From Tetraselmis striata (lineage: Eukaryota; Chlorophyta; Chlorodendrophyceae; Chlorodendrales; Chlorodendraceae): a stretch of DNA of 64,000 nucleotides. The translations under genes were made by a program, and so were the position numbers. The notes beneath the pieces are model-generated. The model did not search any database. It was not told the origin of the DNA and worked only from the letters and a program-made list of their open reading frames with translations. Each line of letters starts with the position of its first letter. Positions within the stretch are counted from its first letter, which is position 1. Shown piece after piece: positions 1 to 12,749 of the stretch. The stretch spans positions 62,001 to 126,000 of the forward strand of contig VCJN01002593.1 of the NCBI GenBank assembly GCA_006384855.1, read 5' to 3'.

Positions 1-2517
1 TGCCCGACACAAAGTTGTCCCCATCGTCGAGCGACTAATTTGACGACATCTAGAGGACCGTGACCGAGCAAGCCGGATTTTAATTTTCGCTGTTAATTTG
101 ATATGGTGATATACTGCACCAAGTACTTAACCGGCTTCGCGGCGTGTATGAGGAAAACAAGATATCGGCATTTCATGAACGCCGTGAGACTAAGCTAGCT
201 GCTCTTTGGATCTGCTAGCTTGAACCACATTGGGAAACACATAGTGTAATCACAGTTTAAACTGCCGGCCATCCTCTTGTGTGTCCCTCCTTGTTCAAGT
301 GGGCTACGCCAGCAGCGCCCCCCCTACCGCCTCTACCTTAGTCATATATATATACCCATCCTATCCAGAGCTGGGCAGGCAAGCTAAGGGAGCCAGAGGT
401 GTCCCGCTTACGGCTGCTAAGGTGTGATGGGGGATGGGAGTTGACCGGAATAGCTATGGGTCGCTCAGTATTTGTGCACCGCTAAGGCGCGCGGCCAGTA
501 GGAGATGGTGGGGACTACGATGCCCTCGCGCTCGAGCTCTAATTGTTCGTGGCGCAGTATTTGTCAGTTCATGGTTTGATGACGAGTATTTCCGCAAGTC
601 GGGGGAGGGGGGTACGTACACTTTCTACTACGTACGGGCGGGGAATCTTTTCCTCATTCGAATGTCCGCGGTATTCCGGCGTGGCGGTTAGAAACGTCCG
701 TCGTTCTTGGGTCGTGGACCTGGGTGGTGCTGCCGCTCAGCTATCCGCTGGGTATACGGTTAGGGCGCAGGGACATTTTCGCTGTTTCGGCGGGTGATTC
801 TGCCACGGGGCAGCGACTCCTCCTCCTCGTCGGCTGTCGCCCATTCGCTGTCGTCCCCGGCGGAGTCCGCTGTTTTGCAATGCTGCCTGGGGTTGCGGTG
901 TCGGGATGGCGGGTTAGCTTGTCCCGGGGTGCGGTTGCGCCTGCGTCTGCAAATTATATGTTTGGGCGCCTTGCCGGCGGCTTCGGCTGATGCCGACATC
1001 TTACCTGCCGGCGGCTGCTCCAGCGGGATCGTCCGGTGTGGGGGGTGATGGAGGCGGTGGGCTTCGGCTGCGAGTTTGACCATGCGGGGCGCGAGGGCTG
1101 GTTTATTAGCCGGGGATGATAAAGCTCGAGGAGCACAGTGGCCTCCGTGGTCTCGATGTCCATCTCGACGAGGCGCTCGGCCATGCCCGCCCGTCAAAAG
1201 TGCCGTCGCGGGAAGTCCACGTGGAAACGGGAGCAGGAGATTCCAGCTCCATGGCGTTCATGTCGGCGCTGTTGTCGATCGACTGGGCTTGTCCGCCGAC
1301 GATATCCATGCCGGACTCCTTGTAGTCGAGCAGGAGCTCCTCAGACTTGCGTGGCTCAGCCGCGGAGTCTTGGGTTGCGGCCGGTGCTGTCGGCACGGGG
1401 GGTGAAGGGGCAGATTTGATCCGGCCGGTTGCTGTTGCTTTAGGGCCGCCATTGTCGAAGCCAATGCTCCTTGTTGGAGGACAACGCGTTCGATGCCCGG
1501 CCGAGGCTTGCGTCGTCCTTCGCCAGATGTGCATCTTGAGGGGCCGCTGCGGCGGGAGGGGAGTCGGCCGGGGGCTGGTGCGCCGGTAGCTCGCGCGGCT
1601 CCTGTTGGGCATTGCCTCGTGACACCTTGTGAACCGGGCGCTCGGCATCGTCCGGGTGAGGGGCTCCCAACAAGCGGACATCGCAGCAGCAGCCCTGACG
1701 GTCGGGTATGACGTCGGTTGCGCCGGTACTCTGCGCGCAGCATGTCGACTGCGGACGAGCCACGAGCGAGGCGGACGATCACGGAGCCGCCGGCGGGTAG
1801 CCATGGGGAGACGGCAGGTTGTAGCCCGGGTAGTTACCGCTGCCGGCTTGGGGGGCCGGGGGGGGGGGGGGGGGGGGGGGGGGCGGAGTAGTGCGGTTTG
1901 GGACGCGTACGTCCGCATGTAGGTAACACATGTATGCCGGTCTTGTCGGTGAACACCCGGATCAAAGCGCATTCGGACGTGTGGCTGCTAGCGGCCAAAC
2001 TCCACCCACGTGTACAACGTGTCTCTCGCTCGCCCCGTGCCAGTACAATCACGTACGGCTCCCACCGCTGGTACAACTCAACGCCGACGACCTTTGGATC
2101 TTCGCTCTCACCACAGAAAGGTTGACACTGACTTATAGCCCGCACCCACCAACCGTTGCTCTAATGCGGGAGTGCGGCTCCCTCCTTGCGCGCACTTAGG
2201 CGCAAACGCCCTAGCCGTAAAGCAGGCGTCCTCTCGCTCCCGGGCTCACGCCCTACCTCCCTCCTACCCCATTTCGACGTTGAACAGTTGAACCGTTGAA
2301 TTGGAGCGGGACGTTGATACGTATAAGGGCGTTGATATGAAGCAGCCAGGCTTATCAATGCCCCAAAGAACACGACGCTCTCCCAGTCCCCGCGGTATGG
2401 TGAAGGAGCGTCGGCATGGCACGGCCATAACTCGGAGACACTGTGCCGGGCAGAAATGCCTCTCGACAACACACTTAGCTTAATTGAATTTTAAAATTGA
2501 AAATTGTCACAACTGCT
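1..2517. other. No confident gene; GC-rich stretch with overlapping open frames
   Basis: From about 740 to 1970 the DNA is GC-rich and open in several frames on both strands. The longest is a 288-codon minus-strand frame at 1106-1972. The minus frame at 760-1197 ends in an acidic run of Glu/Asp (around 830-860) after a Lys/Arg/Pro-rich part. None of these shows a domain I recognise, and no set of splice sites gave a convincing product. A 26-nt poly-G run (1858-1883) lies at the high-coordinate end. It could be part of an uncharacterised minus-strand gene or a decayed retroelement gag. Confidence 0.25.
1858..1883. repeat. Poly-G run (26 nt)
   Basis: Uninterrupted G tract, one of about two dozen long G/C homopolymers in the window. 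Confidence 0.95.
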
Positions 2518-3376
2518 TCAAGTTTTCGTCTTGACAAGCTGGCTTTGCCCATCATCAGGGAAGAGCCCGCCCTTGACCAACCCGCATCGGGTCCGCTATT
2601 AAAAGCGCGTACGGCGGGGCCTCTATAGGCCACGTCGCTATGTTACAGTACATTATGTAATAGAGTGCATGTATCAGCAGTGGCATAGTACACTACATGG
2701 GATTCATACATGGGATTTACGTGCGTACAAGGGCGCCAGCATGTATGCGCTAGCCCGGCCACATAATAAACCCGTGATCACGTGACCGCGCCGTATATGC
2801 GCATGTTCCCACCGTTCAGTATCCCCCCGGAAAGTCGAAGCCTGCTCCAGTGCTGCGCTCCACCGGCCACGGCCAAGCGGCTAGGCCGCTCGGCCGTCGC
2901 GCTCCTGAGATCGGCCTCCGCCTTGAGTTGCTGCCAGCGGTGTCCCCGGACGTCCTCGGGGCTCGGAGGTGAAGGCGGGGGAAACACCCGCCGCAGGTAC
3001 CACTAGAAACGCGTGTTGATCTTGTGCGGTACATCACCAGTGCCGGATCGCTCGAGACGCGGCAGCAACTTGCCCACGCTCTTGGCCGAGGTCACTACCC
3101 GAGGGCGGCTTCACCACCCGTGCACGGTTAGATTTACTACAACCACCATCGTCTAAGGCTACGCCGGGTACGAGTGGCCTCCACCTGATCGGGTCGCGCC
3201 GAAGTATGAGAACACAGCTTTATTTCGTACAGCCCTCGCGAGTAGGTTGCCCACGCCCGAGTCGAACACACCCCCTCCCCACCCGCAGGCGGATCTCGGG
3301 GAGGCCGACGCAAGGACGAGGTCGTACATGAATTATTTTAAGCAGCCCCATGTACATAGATGCTGCCCGGCGACGC
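2518..3376 (+). repeat. Dispersed repeat R1, copy 1
   Basis: About 860 bp resembling 8692-9414 in the same orientation. Both begin with AGTTTTCGTCTTGACAAGCT, run through a GC-rich middle with the shared string GCTGCCAGCGGTGTCCCCGG or a near variant, and end near a GCGGATCTC...GAGGCCGACGC motif. The copies differ by many substitutions and indels, so this is an old, probably non-autonomous interspersed repeat. No coding function is apparent. Confidence 0.75.
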
Positions 3377-3429
3377 CGGCATGCGCTACCGGGACTACGA
3401 GTATCAATTTTGGTAACTTAATACAGGGT

Positions 3430-3680
3430 TTGTGACCTGAAACCCTGGAATGTTGCACGTTTATATCAAGTCGTCATCACAATGGTGTTTAATTTAATCT
3501 TAATACCCTGATACATATTCCATGAAAGCCGTCCTAACGTTTGATTGAGCGTTTCAAGTACCCCCTTGACACATCCCTTTGTTCCAATGACGTGCCACGG
3601 CGCATACATAGACCATTGATGGTGGGATGGCCATGTTTGGGTAAAATATGCTAGCAAAGGGCCTAGCGTGGTTAAGTGGG
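3430..3680 (+). repeat. Dispersed repeat R2, forward copy
   Basis: Starts with TGACCTGAAACCCTGGAATG. An inverted, diverged copy lies at 10905-11172, matching at both ends: the TGACCTGAAACCCTGG end, and the GATGGTGGGATGGCCATG/TTTGCTA segment. The element type is unknown. Confidence 0.5.
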
Positions 3681-5273
3681 TCACATTTCACCTCACGTAC
3701 CGCAGGTACAAAGTTCTTCATTTGACAGTTACGACTACGCATACCCGCGACTACTCGTTAGTCAGAATATTACTCGCACACCATTTCGTCGTACTAGTGG
3801 CGCTTATTCCTAGCACTAGGATGTGATGATATGTCATATTGGTACTCCTATGACCCTACGCGTGCAACACACGGTATTCGAAAACTTTTGTTTTTAGCAT
3901 ATAGGCCGCCAGCGCCGTCGACCAAAGCCGGTCTTGGCAAAGCCTAGATGGCGTACCAACTTCGTATCAAGGATGCTGACCTATCAGTGCCGTCCCGGAC
4001 GGCAAGCGAGGTCCCCGGATGTGTTGTGGAGACCTTGTTAGAGGCGAGGTTAAATCGCGCCATACCGGGATTATGCCGCTTTATTTCATCTTCCAAGTAC
4101 TGCACCCCTATATATGCCGTTATATCCGCATTGTAAGAGTAATATACGTTGGGTGCACTGTGGTGGGGGGCAAGCATGTGAGCGCGGGCCCATGCTCGTT
4201 GTGTATTGATACCATCGCGCATTATTCAGTGTTGCCTCGTTCAGCAACCGTTTAAATTGAACCGGAAATTCATAGCGGCTCAGGGATTGCTCATGAAACT
4301 ATGAAAAGTATGGACAATTATGTACGCAAAAAAAGTAATGGTATGATGTCACATACAATCTCGCGGGCGTCCGGGCACGTTCAGGCGACACTTTTTCGTC
4401 CATAAACGACGAAGTAGTAGGTGGGAACATGCTGACTGGCATTACAACAATTGGCCACATCATGGGCGTTGAAGTTTTACGGTGCACGCATCTCAATACC
4501 CAATACCCGGTGATAGATGAGACAGTATTTTGGACGAGGTTAGTTCTTGCTCGCGAACCACGCATACTTGGTTCATACCCCTCTTTGGTGATGGGTACGG
4601 CCGCCACGCTTTATCCCCCTTTTCACATCGTTATTTCACCCTCATTGATGCGTGGTAATAAAGGCCACGCCATTCTCGTGCCACTTGGGCCACGATAACG
4701 AGCGGTGGGCACGTAGCCATGTTTCTCTATACACGATTTTTGACATGAATTTGCTCCAATATCAATTCCAATGGAATCCATAGATAGGGCTTGCTACATA
4801 GCCTGATTTACCTCTTTTGAATGCCCTACATGCATTGCCGATGGTTCTCATACCAAAGGGGACGTGGTGTAAATTCGGCGCCAAATGTGATAGACCATGC
4901 CTACGTAGTATGGGCATGGATGGCGCAAAATATCTGGTATTGCATCGCTGTTGTCACACACATTGTCTTAGCATAAATGAAGTCGTTGAAGATAACGGCT
5001 ACAGCGCGGCACTATCGGGTCTAACGCGCTATCGTCACATCATCCAATGAACCCAAGGCGTACACGCCTTTATTTGCAACATGCATGCACGCGCGCATTA
5101 TGGCCTCAATGTAACCATCTATGGGCGCGTGTCGGTTGAATCTGCAATCCGCCCCATACTTATGTGGAGGAGTGTAGGCATATATAATCTTGAATGTCCC
5201 GAATTCCTACTTCACGCCCGTATGCTATCAACGGTAGCGCGACATTGGGGTCATAAACGTGCAATTAAACTGC

Positions 5274-5308
<35 letters not shown>

Positions 5309-5478
5309 CGGAAAGTAAACGTGATGTACGATTAAAGTCCTTATATTGTTTACCAAAGTTCGATATTAGATGTGAAGCGTTACTTATATATGGTGAGAAT
5401 AGTTTCCGGGGGCGGCATCATCACGGTGTTAAGCATTACATGCGCAAGTACGTGTAAGCTAGTCTGATACATGTGCTG
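3681..5478. other. AT-richer intergenic stretch, nothing recognised
   Basis: Contains only short open frames without recognisable domains and a 33-nt poly-G run at 5276-5308. No RNA gene or transposon termini were identified. Confidence 0.4.
5276..5308. repeat. Poly-G run (33 nt)
   Basis: One of the longest homopolymers in the window, in non-genic DNA. Confidence 0.95.
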
Positions 5479-5484
5479 TGTAAT

Positions 5485-5711
5485 ATGCGGAGCCGGCCTC
5501 CCGGCCTGACGACGCCGCTGCGGCTGGCCGCCTGCTTCACGCCGCCCTGCGCGTGCTGGCGCAGCTCCTGGAGTCGGAGCCGTCGATGGTGCACGACTGC
5601 CTGGCCTGGTCGTGGTCTGAGCCGGCGGAGGGCGCCACGGCCGGGATGGTGGCACCTCGCCCCGATGCGAGGCCATCACAAGCGCTGCCATGTCGTACCG
5701 CGTCCGTATGA
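5485..5711 (+). pseudogene. Isolated GC-rich exon-like coding fragment
   Basis: A GC-rich island in AT-richer DNA is open on the plus strand for about 75 codons. It has a Leu-rich helical stretch (ending around RVLAQLLESEPSMVHDCLAW) and stops with TGA near 5709-5711. The composition matches the real exons elsewhere in the window, but no neighbouring exons or start codon were found. It may be a captured gene fragment or a terminal exon of an unrecognised gene. I cannot name the family. Confidence 0.3.
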
Positions 5712-5937
5712 TGATAACATGCAGATCAGTGCACGGTCCCGCAGCTGATAAATCAGCGGAGACACTTGGTTTTTTGGAAACCTCGTTTTCATTACTGATG
5801 CCATTTTGACCGGCATCGCGCTATACAACTATGGAGTTGTACTAATGTGTGAACTGTTGACCCCCATGTTGCGCTACCGCTGATAGCATGTCGTGTTGAG
5901 AGGGTGCCGTGTGACCCCGCCTTGGCCGGAGGTCGTG

Positions 5938-5942
5938 CCCCC

Positions 5943-5959
<17 letters not shown>
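5938..5959. repeat. Poly-C run followed by CA repeats
   Basis: 22 C residues followed directly by an (CA)n-type microsatellite to about 5985. Confidence 0.9.
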
Positions 5960-5973
<14 letters not shown>

Positions 5974-5987
5974 CACACACACACAAA

Positions 5988-6175
5988 GCTTGTACACCTC
6001 GCCAGTAAAGATATACCTCTCCGGCACATAATCCAGCTGCCGAAGGAAGCAGCCATACACCTCGCCACAAAGTCCAGCCGCCCAAAGGAGCAGTTATACA
6101 CTTCGCCATTAAGTACAGTCGCCCAAAGAAGCAGCTGTATATTTCGCCAATAAGTTATATACTTCGCCACAAACC
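5988..6175 (+). repeat. Degenerate tandem repeat, unit about 45 bp
   Basis: Four to five imperfect units share the core TACACYTCGCCA followed about 20 nt later by a CAGYCGCCCAAAG-like segment. The last units are shortened. No coding function is apparent. Confidence 0.75.
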
Positions 6176-6233
6176 AGCAAGGGCTCGGCGGCATGTCTCC
6201 TCATGCTGGCATGAATAGTACTCTTACTAGTAT

Positions 6234-6737
6234 GAAGTGACTTGACAGTTGAATAAGCGATGTGTCGATTTTTCAGAAAATTTTAAAAGAACGGGTGTTC
6301 CATAAATTGCATTGCCAACGCTTTGAAGTACTAGCAGCGAGCGTTTGCATTGCCAGCGCTTTGAAGTACTAGAGTTCTTTTTCCATTACCAGCAGCGAGT
6401 AGCGAGTACCAGTACCAGTATCGAGTAGCGAGTACCAGTACAGTACCAGCAGCGAGCGTTTGCATTGCCAGCGCTTTGAGATACCATAGTTCTTTTTTCC
6501 ATTACTAGCCGCGAGTAGCGAGTAGCGAGTACTAGTACTCATAGCCTCCCAACCGTGAGATCGTAATCGGACGGCTGTGTAATTAAGCGCCGTGGGCGGG
6601 CGGGTGGGCGGGTGGGCGGATTATAGTACCTAGTAGTACATGCCAGTAGATAAGCGCTTTAGTCATGCACCTATAGGCCCGATCCGCTGCACTATGTGAC
6701 AATAAAGCTCACCGCCGAAAAATCGACGCTTCGCTGG
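6234..6737 (+). mobile_element. MITE-like element M1, copy 1
   Basis: About 500 bp, closely matching 36468-36987. Both begin GAAGTRACTTGACAGTTG and end CGACGCTTMGCTGG. Each end carries the string TCGATTTTTC in opposite orientation, giving an imperfect terminal inverted repeat. The interior holds an ACCAGTACCAGCAGCGAGTA-type microsatellite and a (GGGCGGGT)n run. There is no coding capacity, so it looks like a non-autonomous DNA transposon. The copy inside the LTR element has clear insertion boundaries. Confidence 0.7.
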
Positions 6738-8691
6738 GTTAGTACCCTAACCTATCAGATACCCTATCTAGGGTGGAAAACAGGGTATCAAACCCAATAT
6801 TGAATCCTAGCTGATCATGTAGGTCTTGGGTTGTCTCGTCGTTGTGTGTCCGCAAATATGGCAGACGCTACGGCATTACTAGGTTTGTACTAGACAACCT
6901 CTTGGATAAACATTCGCTTTGAAAGCTCTCATGTTTGATCTATTCAATGATGCTGCCAGCACGTGGCAGTGTCGTCAACCGCCTTTTCAATTACTATATG
7001 CCATAGCATTGCTGGCGGGCCGGCTGGCTATGATTTGTATTAATATGTAATATGTACTGTCGCCATCCATGTTCATGAATGGCCGCGAGCCATACTTGCC
7101 GCCGCACCGCTCGTACCGCATTGCAACATTGCATGTGCCCCTTATTTGTGGCGCGCAATAAACTAATTTCAATTCCCCCGTCGGTGACTTCTCGGTGTGA
7201 GAGTTTCGATGATCGGAGTCGAGTTCCGAGGTAGTTTGAAGCATGCCGATGAGGCAATGTATGCACATCAAACCATATGCAGTTACCGCTATCGTGTGTT
7301 ATATATGAATGCACGTTTGCAATCTTGCGACAATGGAATATCCACAACTTGCCATGACGATACAAACGTGCCGGCAATACACAAACATAGCGAGAAAATG
7401 CCCTGAGTTTCAACACGCCCCAAACTTTTGAACATGCTCAGTTTTCACCGTATATCTTCGTCGGACAGGCTCCCACGTCGGCCAAGAATGGCGCATTTTA
7501 TCAAGAGTTGTCTGGCGCATGTCAGCACACCCTAACATGCGGTTGCCCTAAGCTGCCTGCCTGCAGCTCGCATGGACTGCCGGTGGTTGGCATGCAATCA
7601 AATAAAACTCGCTCTGCAAGTGTCTCCCCCCCCCCCCCCCCCCCCGCCCCCCCCGCCCCCCCCCCCGTCGCCACGCCGCGCGGCTGTGAGAAGGGCCATC
7701 GGATCATCAGCGGGGGCTCGCCCACCCTCACTAAGAAATGCGGAGGTGGGCTGGAGGCTTGGGTGATGTCGTGGCGTCGATGGCGATCAACGCGTGCCAA
7801 AGTTCGGTTACCGCAACCTACGGGTGAGACGAATAATACGAGTACATTGCGCCGGCTCTAGCATGCGCGCACCCACGCACACAAACTCACAGAACGACGG
7901 CAGCGCCCTCCGTGCGATTTCAGTGGTCTTGGTCGTACGGAGACATAGAGCTTCCCTTCGCCTTCTTGGCTACGTACCCGGGCTGACAAGGCCGCCGCAG
8001 TAAGATGGCGTGCCGGTACATGGTAGACGCGAAGCGGGCGTATGCGAGCGAGGTCGAGCCGCCCGCGGACCTTTCCGCGGGCAGCCTCAAAGCATGTAAC
8101 GCGCCTAGCCACTAGCCCGGGAGTATGTAAGAAGGTTGGTGGACTTTTTGACGCCTCCTGAGGCTCTTGGCGGCTTCGATTGGTGAGCAATTGCGAGTAA
8201 GAATGGCGCTGAGCGGGACTGGCAAGCGGCTTAAAGCCTGCGTCGAAACCTAATGGCACCTTACAATCCTACATTACATACCACCTAATTCCATCCCCAC
8301 CGCTGCGGCAATCTGAATGGTGTAATATATGACCGCCGTTGACCCAGCCACGCCGGCCACACCTAAACTTTGTCCTTCCCGAGGTCTACGTTGAGTGGGG
8401 ACTTTGCCGGACGTGTGTAGTGTTGTGACATGGTGACGGCTGATGTGCGTGGTGGCAAAATATAATGTGTCGAAACCAATCAAGGCATTTTCTCGCTATA
8501 TAATGTCGTAGCAATGTTTCAAATGACGAGAGAATCGTGTGTAGTTACGGGCATATCGCAGCTTCGTAATGTTATTGATGTTGCATCAATTTGACATTTA
8601 TATACATTAATACATTGATACAATATGCGTAATAAGCGCTTGCTGCATGTAATGACGATAGAAGCAAATTTTAATGGAAGACAGATTTGGA
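6738..8691. other. Intergenic stretch, nothing recognised
   Basis: Only short frames without recognisable domains. A broken poly-C tract lies at 7626-7666 (C runs separated by single Gs), which produces spurious poly-Pro frames. Confidence 0.4.
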
Positions 8692-9414
8692 ATCAAGTTT
8701 TCGTCTTGACAAGCTCTCTTTACCCGGCATCAAGGAAGGGCTTGCCCCTGACCAACCCCCATGGGATCCGCTAATTAAAGTGCGTACGACGGGGCCTATG
8801 TTGGCCACGTAGCCATGTTGCAATACATGTACTCATTTTGCAGCATAAGTGGCATGGTACACTGACTATCTACACGCGAGTCATAAGGGGTTTGTATTCG
8901 CGTACATGGGCGCCAGTCTGTACGCGCTAGCATAGCCACAGAAACCCGTGATCACGTTACCGCTGTACATGCGCATGTCCCCGCCGTTAATTGTCTCCCG
9001 GAAGTCGCAACTTGCTCAAGCGTTGCGCTCGAACGGCCACGGCCAGGCGGCTAGGCTTCTCGGCCGTCGCCCTCCTGAGTTCAGCCCTCGCCTTGAGCTG
9101 CTACCAGCGGTGTCCCCGGACGTCCTCAGAGCTCGGAGGTGAAGGCGAGGAAAACGCCCCTAGGCACCGCTGGACATACGCGTGTCGAGCTTGTGTGGCA
9201 CACCAGTGCCGGATCGCCCAATGTGCGTCAGCAACCTCCCCACGATCCTGGCCGAACAAAAACACGAACAACCCTCGCGAGTAGGCTGCCCCCGTCCGAG
9301 AGGTACACACCCCCTTCCCCACCTATAGGCGGATCTCAGGGAGGCCGACGCAAAGCCGAGATCCTACATGTGTGATTTTTAGCAGCCTCCGGTAATGGCT
9401 GCTGCCCGACGGCG
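8692..9414 (+). repeat. Dispersed repeat R1, copy 2
   Basis: Second copy of the repeat at 2518-3376 in the same orientation, somewhat shorter because of internal deletions. Confidence 0.75.
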
Positions 9415-10904
9415 CCAACATTTGAAAAGCCCCATACATGTAGGGCTCCCCGGTCGTCGCGGGATCCGAGGATCCGTGACAACCGGCCATTCCGCTCAGC
9501 CACCTGCCGCACCCAGCCGGGCACGGATCTCATGGGTTACCAGCGCCTACCGCGTAGAGGTGGGGGTGGTGCCGCCCGGCCTGCCGCACCCATGATCCCC
9601 CGCTCCAGGTGGGCCGCTGCCCGGAGGCGGGCGCCACCGTATATATATCAATATAATATACTTCTATCTACAGTGCAGCTCGAGCTTTGCGCGCTGTTTT
9701 CGGGGAGACACGGCCGAAAATCGCGGACTTTTGGGCCGTGCGGGGTTGCACTAAGCTAAAGGAGCCCCCATGCACGGCAATAGTTTCAAGCATTATACTT
9801 GAGCAAAGCATACTACTTCTCACCCCTCCCACTACACAAACACCCATGTCCACACCGTCCCCTTCACCTGAGTGACGTCCGAGTTTACGGGATTCAATAA
9901 TCGACATGCACATACGTGGCTGCATCGAGGGCATGCTTTGATGCATACATGTGTGCATACATGTAGATAAGGGCATTACGACTCGGGAGAAATGCTGTGA
10001 TGGCGCGCTAGACCCGATATTGCCACGTGGTAGCCGTTCCCATCAACACTTTCAAATTGGCAAAAGCATAGCGAGTGGCACTAGAGCTTCAAAGCCACAT
10101 ATGTTGCTCCATGCATGTGCCATGAGACACGGCTGCCTCGGTACTCTTAACACAATACCCTTAACAATAGCATCCACCATGCGTGCATGGCATTGAAACT
10201 ACGTTAGTTAGGGTACGGAACAAGCCCTATGTACGCGGATTATTTCCGCCGCTAGCTTTCAAGCAAAACCACCGGAAAATTTTGATGCGATCGTCGCGCA
10301 CGCGCGCGCATGAGGAGATTCTCGCGGCCTCCTCGCCGTAGGGCGAAGCTTCCCTACAGCAGTGTGCGTGGCTACATGCCCATCGGCTATCGCACGTCAC
10401 CGCGAGGCGAGTTGCACTGGAATGACGTGCGCTGTAGTGCATCGACGCCGGTGGAGATATTGCAATAATGGGGGATCGGGCGTGGCGGCCGTGCGAACCG
10501 CTCGAGGGTATGTGCCAAGTTTGAGTGATCCGTGTGACCCAGCACATTGTCACGTCACCGGGTCTTGAGTATTGAGACGCACGTCGTGCCGGAAAGCCAC
10601 GCCCATGATGTGGCCACATGTTGCAACGAACGATACGTTTCGACCTAATTTTTCGTTCGCAGCCCGAAACGTGCCTTAATGTGCCTGGACGCTCTCAAAA
10701 GGAAACACTAGAATGAGCAACGCTTTGCGTGGAATTTAATGAGATTTATTCTAGATTTTTTTGAGCAATCCCTACAACGCTATATGTGCGACTATCCGCG
10801 TGTCTTGTTAGGGTGCTCCACAAGGGCAACACTGCAGATGCGATGGTATCAGCACACACCGCCATGCAGCTAGTGGCTCGCGCTTGCATGGCCCTAGCGC
10901 GCCC
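9415..10904. other. Intergenic stretch, nothing recognised
   Basis: No domain-bearing frame, RNA gene or transposon boundary was identified here. Confidence 0.4.
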
Positions 10905-11172
10905 AACGACGTCCTAGTAGCCCCTTTGCTAACATGTTTTCTCACCTATCCATGGCCATCCCACCATACCATGTCCTTTGCATTCGCGGTGCCACGTGTG
11001 GGGAGCCAACCCGATGTTTCTGGGAGTACTTGGAACGCATGCGCCTCATGTGACGCCATGACCACTCGTCGTGTGGCGCAGTTGTTAGGGTCACAGGGTT
11101 TGAAAAAACCATAAGATTATAGAGGATGATGTTACAAATGTGCAACATTCCAGGGTTTCAGGTCATAAACCA
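10905..11172 (-). repeat. Dispersed repeat R2, inverted copy
   Basis: Diverged inverted partner of 3430-3680. The two could be independent insertions of one element in opposite orientation. Confidence 0.45.
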
Positions 11173-12749
11173 TATATTTAGCTTCCCAGATTATCTGTCA
11201 AAAGGGGGCTGAAAGGCTGTATTATTACTACTGATGAATACACCAAATATGTATAAATTTGGTATACAATCCCATCAGCATGCATAATACGTCGTACGCC
11301 CTGCTCATCATTTTAGAATTCAAAGATTTACTTCGCAACGAGCAGCAATAACAACCTCCTGCATCACAACCCACTGCAGGCAATAAGAGCAGGTAGGTAG
11401 CGTTGTTCATAACATGAGAGAGACGAGGGAGAGAGGGAATAGGGATGGAATTGGCAGGGAGATTGGCAAACACATGTCACCGAGACGATTTCTCTGCCCA
11501 TGTGCCCGTCGACAGCTCAAATCGCCGCCGGGAAACACGTTCCGCGGTCTAGCGTGCCCGACGTACGGTGCATCACCCTACTACAGGTACCGACATGTTG
11601 CCCACTTGTAATACACCCTCCCCTCGTGTACGCACCGACAGTGCTGGCTCTGGCAGCACCCATATGGACCAGGCTGACGTTGTGCACCACCTAACCGTAC
11701 TTTTGGTTTTTTTGGTTAACTACGAAAGACGCCGTGATGATAAGTGTGTACTATGTATGTATGTATGCATGTATGTATGTACGTATAAATAAATGTATGT
11801 GTTATTTATATATATGTATATAAGTGTACATGTATACATACATACATACATACATTGCACATACACATGTATATACATAAACATATACAATTATACTTAG
11901 TCCACACTTCTCACCGTGGCGCATCTTTCCTAGTTGTCAAAAAAACCCAATAAATATAAATAATATAGTCGCGCGGCGTCATCGGCTGTCCAATACACCG
12001 AACCACAAAAGAATGTTTGAAAATCGACGACCTTATTCGTCGATGACGATATGTTGATGATGATGATAAGATAATGCGCATGCGCTGACGACAGTATAAT
12101 TATGCTGGTGATATATATGCAACCTTGTAGTACTATACTGTTTCGGGGCACGATACACCCCTAGCTCTGACGAGTTCGTGATATCTCTACAGCTTGTGTT
12201 CGTTGGCGCTTGTTGGTCAGTCAAAAGCACCACCGATGACTGGATTAATATGTGTGGTAATCTGCACTACGCCCAATATGGCCAATAATCTGCCACATCG
12301 TATTCATAACGTAAACCATTCAGCATAACGTAGTGGACGATGCTTTCAAGCCATCCACCTGCTGCAGACATTTCAAATTTGCAGGGCTATTTCTTGTGAA
12401 TAATAACAGCCCTTCGGTCTTCACAACAGCAGAGGGCTCATGACAAGGGCAAGGCCCCAGGGCCGGCAGCACAGTCACACAGTGGCGAGAAGAAAAGGCT
12501 AAATTAAAAATGACGTATTATAATAAGGCAGTCGAACTCCCCCGCGCGGTTGTCGGAATAATGCAATATTAAAAGTGTACAGGAAATAGCATCATTCTAG
12601 CGCGACGAGCGATACGTGATGGCAACAGCAGGCAGGCCAAAAGCAGGGATGTACGATGATGGTGTGGCCCCTACGAGCTCCACGGCACGGATCGTCCCTA
12701 CGTTGCCCGGTGCAGCTATGTCTACAACGGGCTTACTTCTCTCATATGG
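11173..12749. other. Intergenic stretch with ATGT microsatellite
   Basis: A microsatellite-rich tract of ATGT/ATAC steps runs from about 11750 to 11880. The rest is AT-rich without a recognisable gene. The 3' flank of the GT29 gene begins at its upper end. Confidence 0.5.
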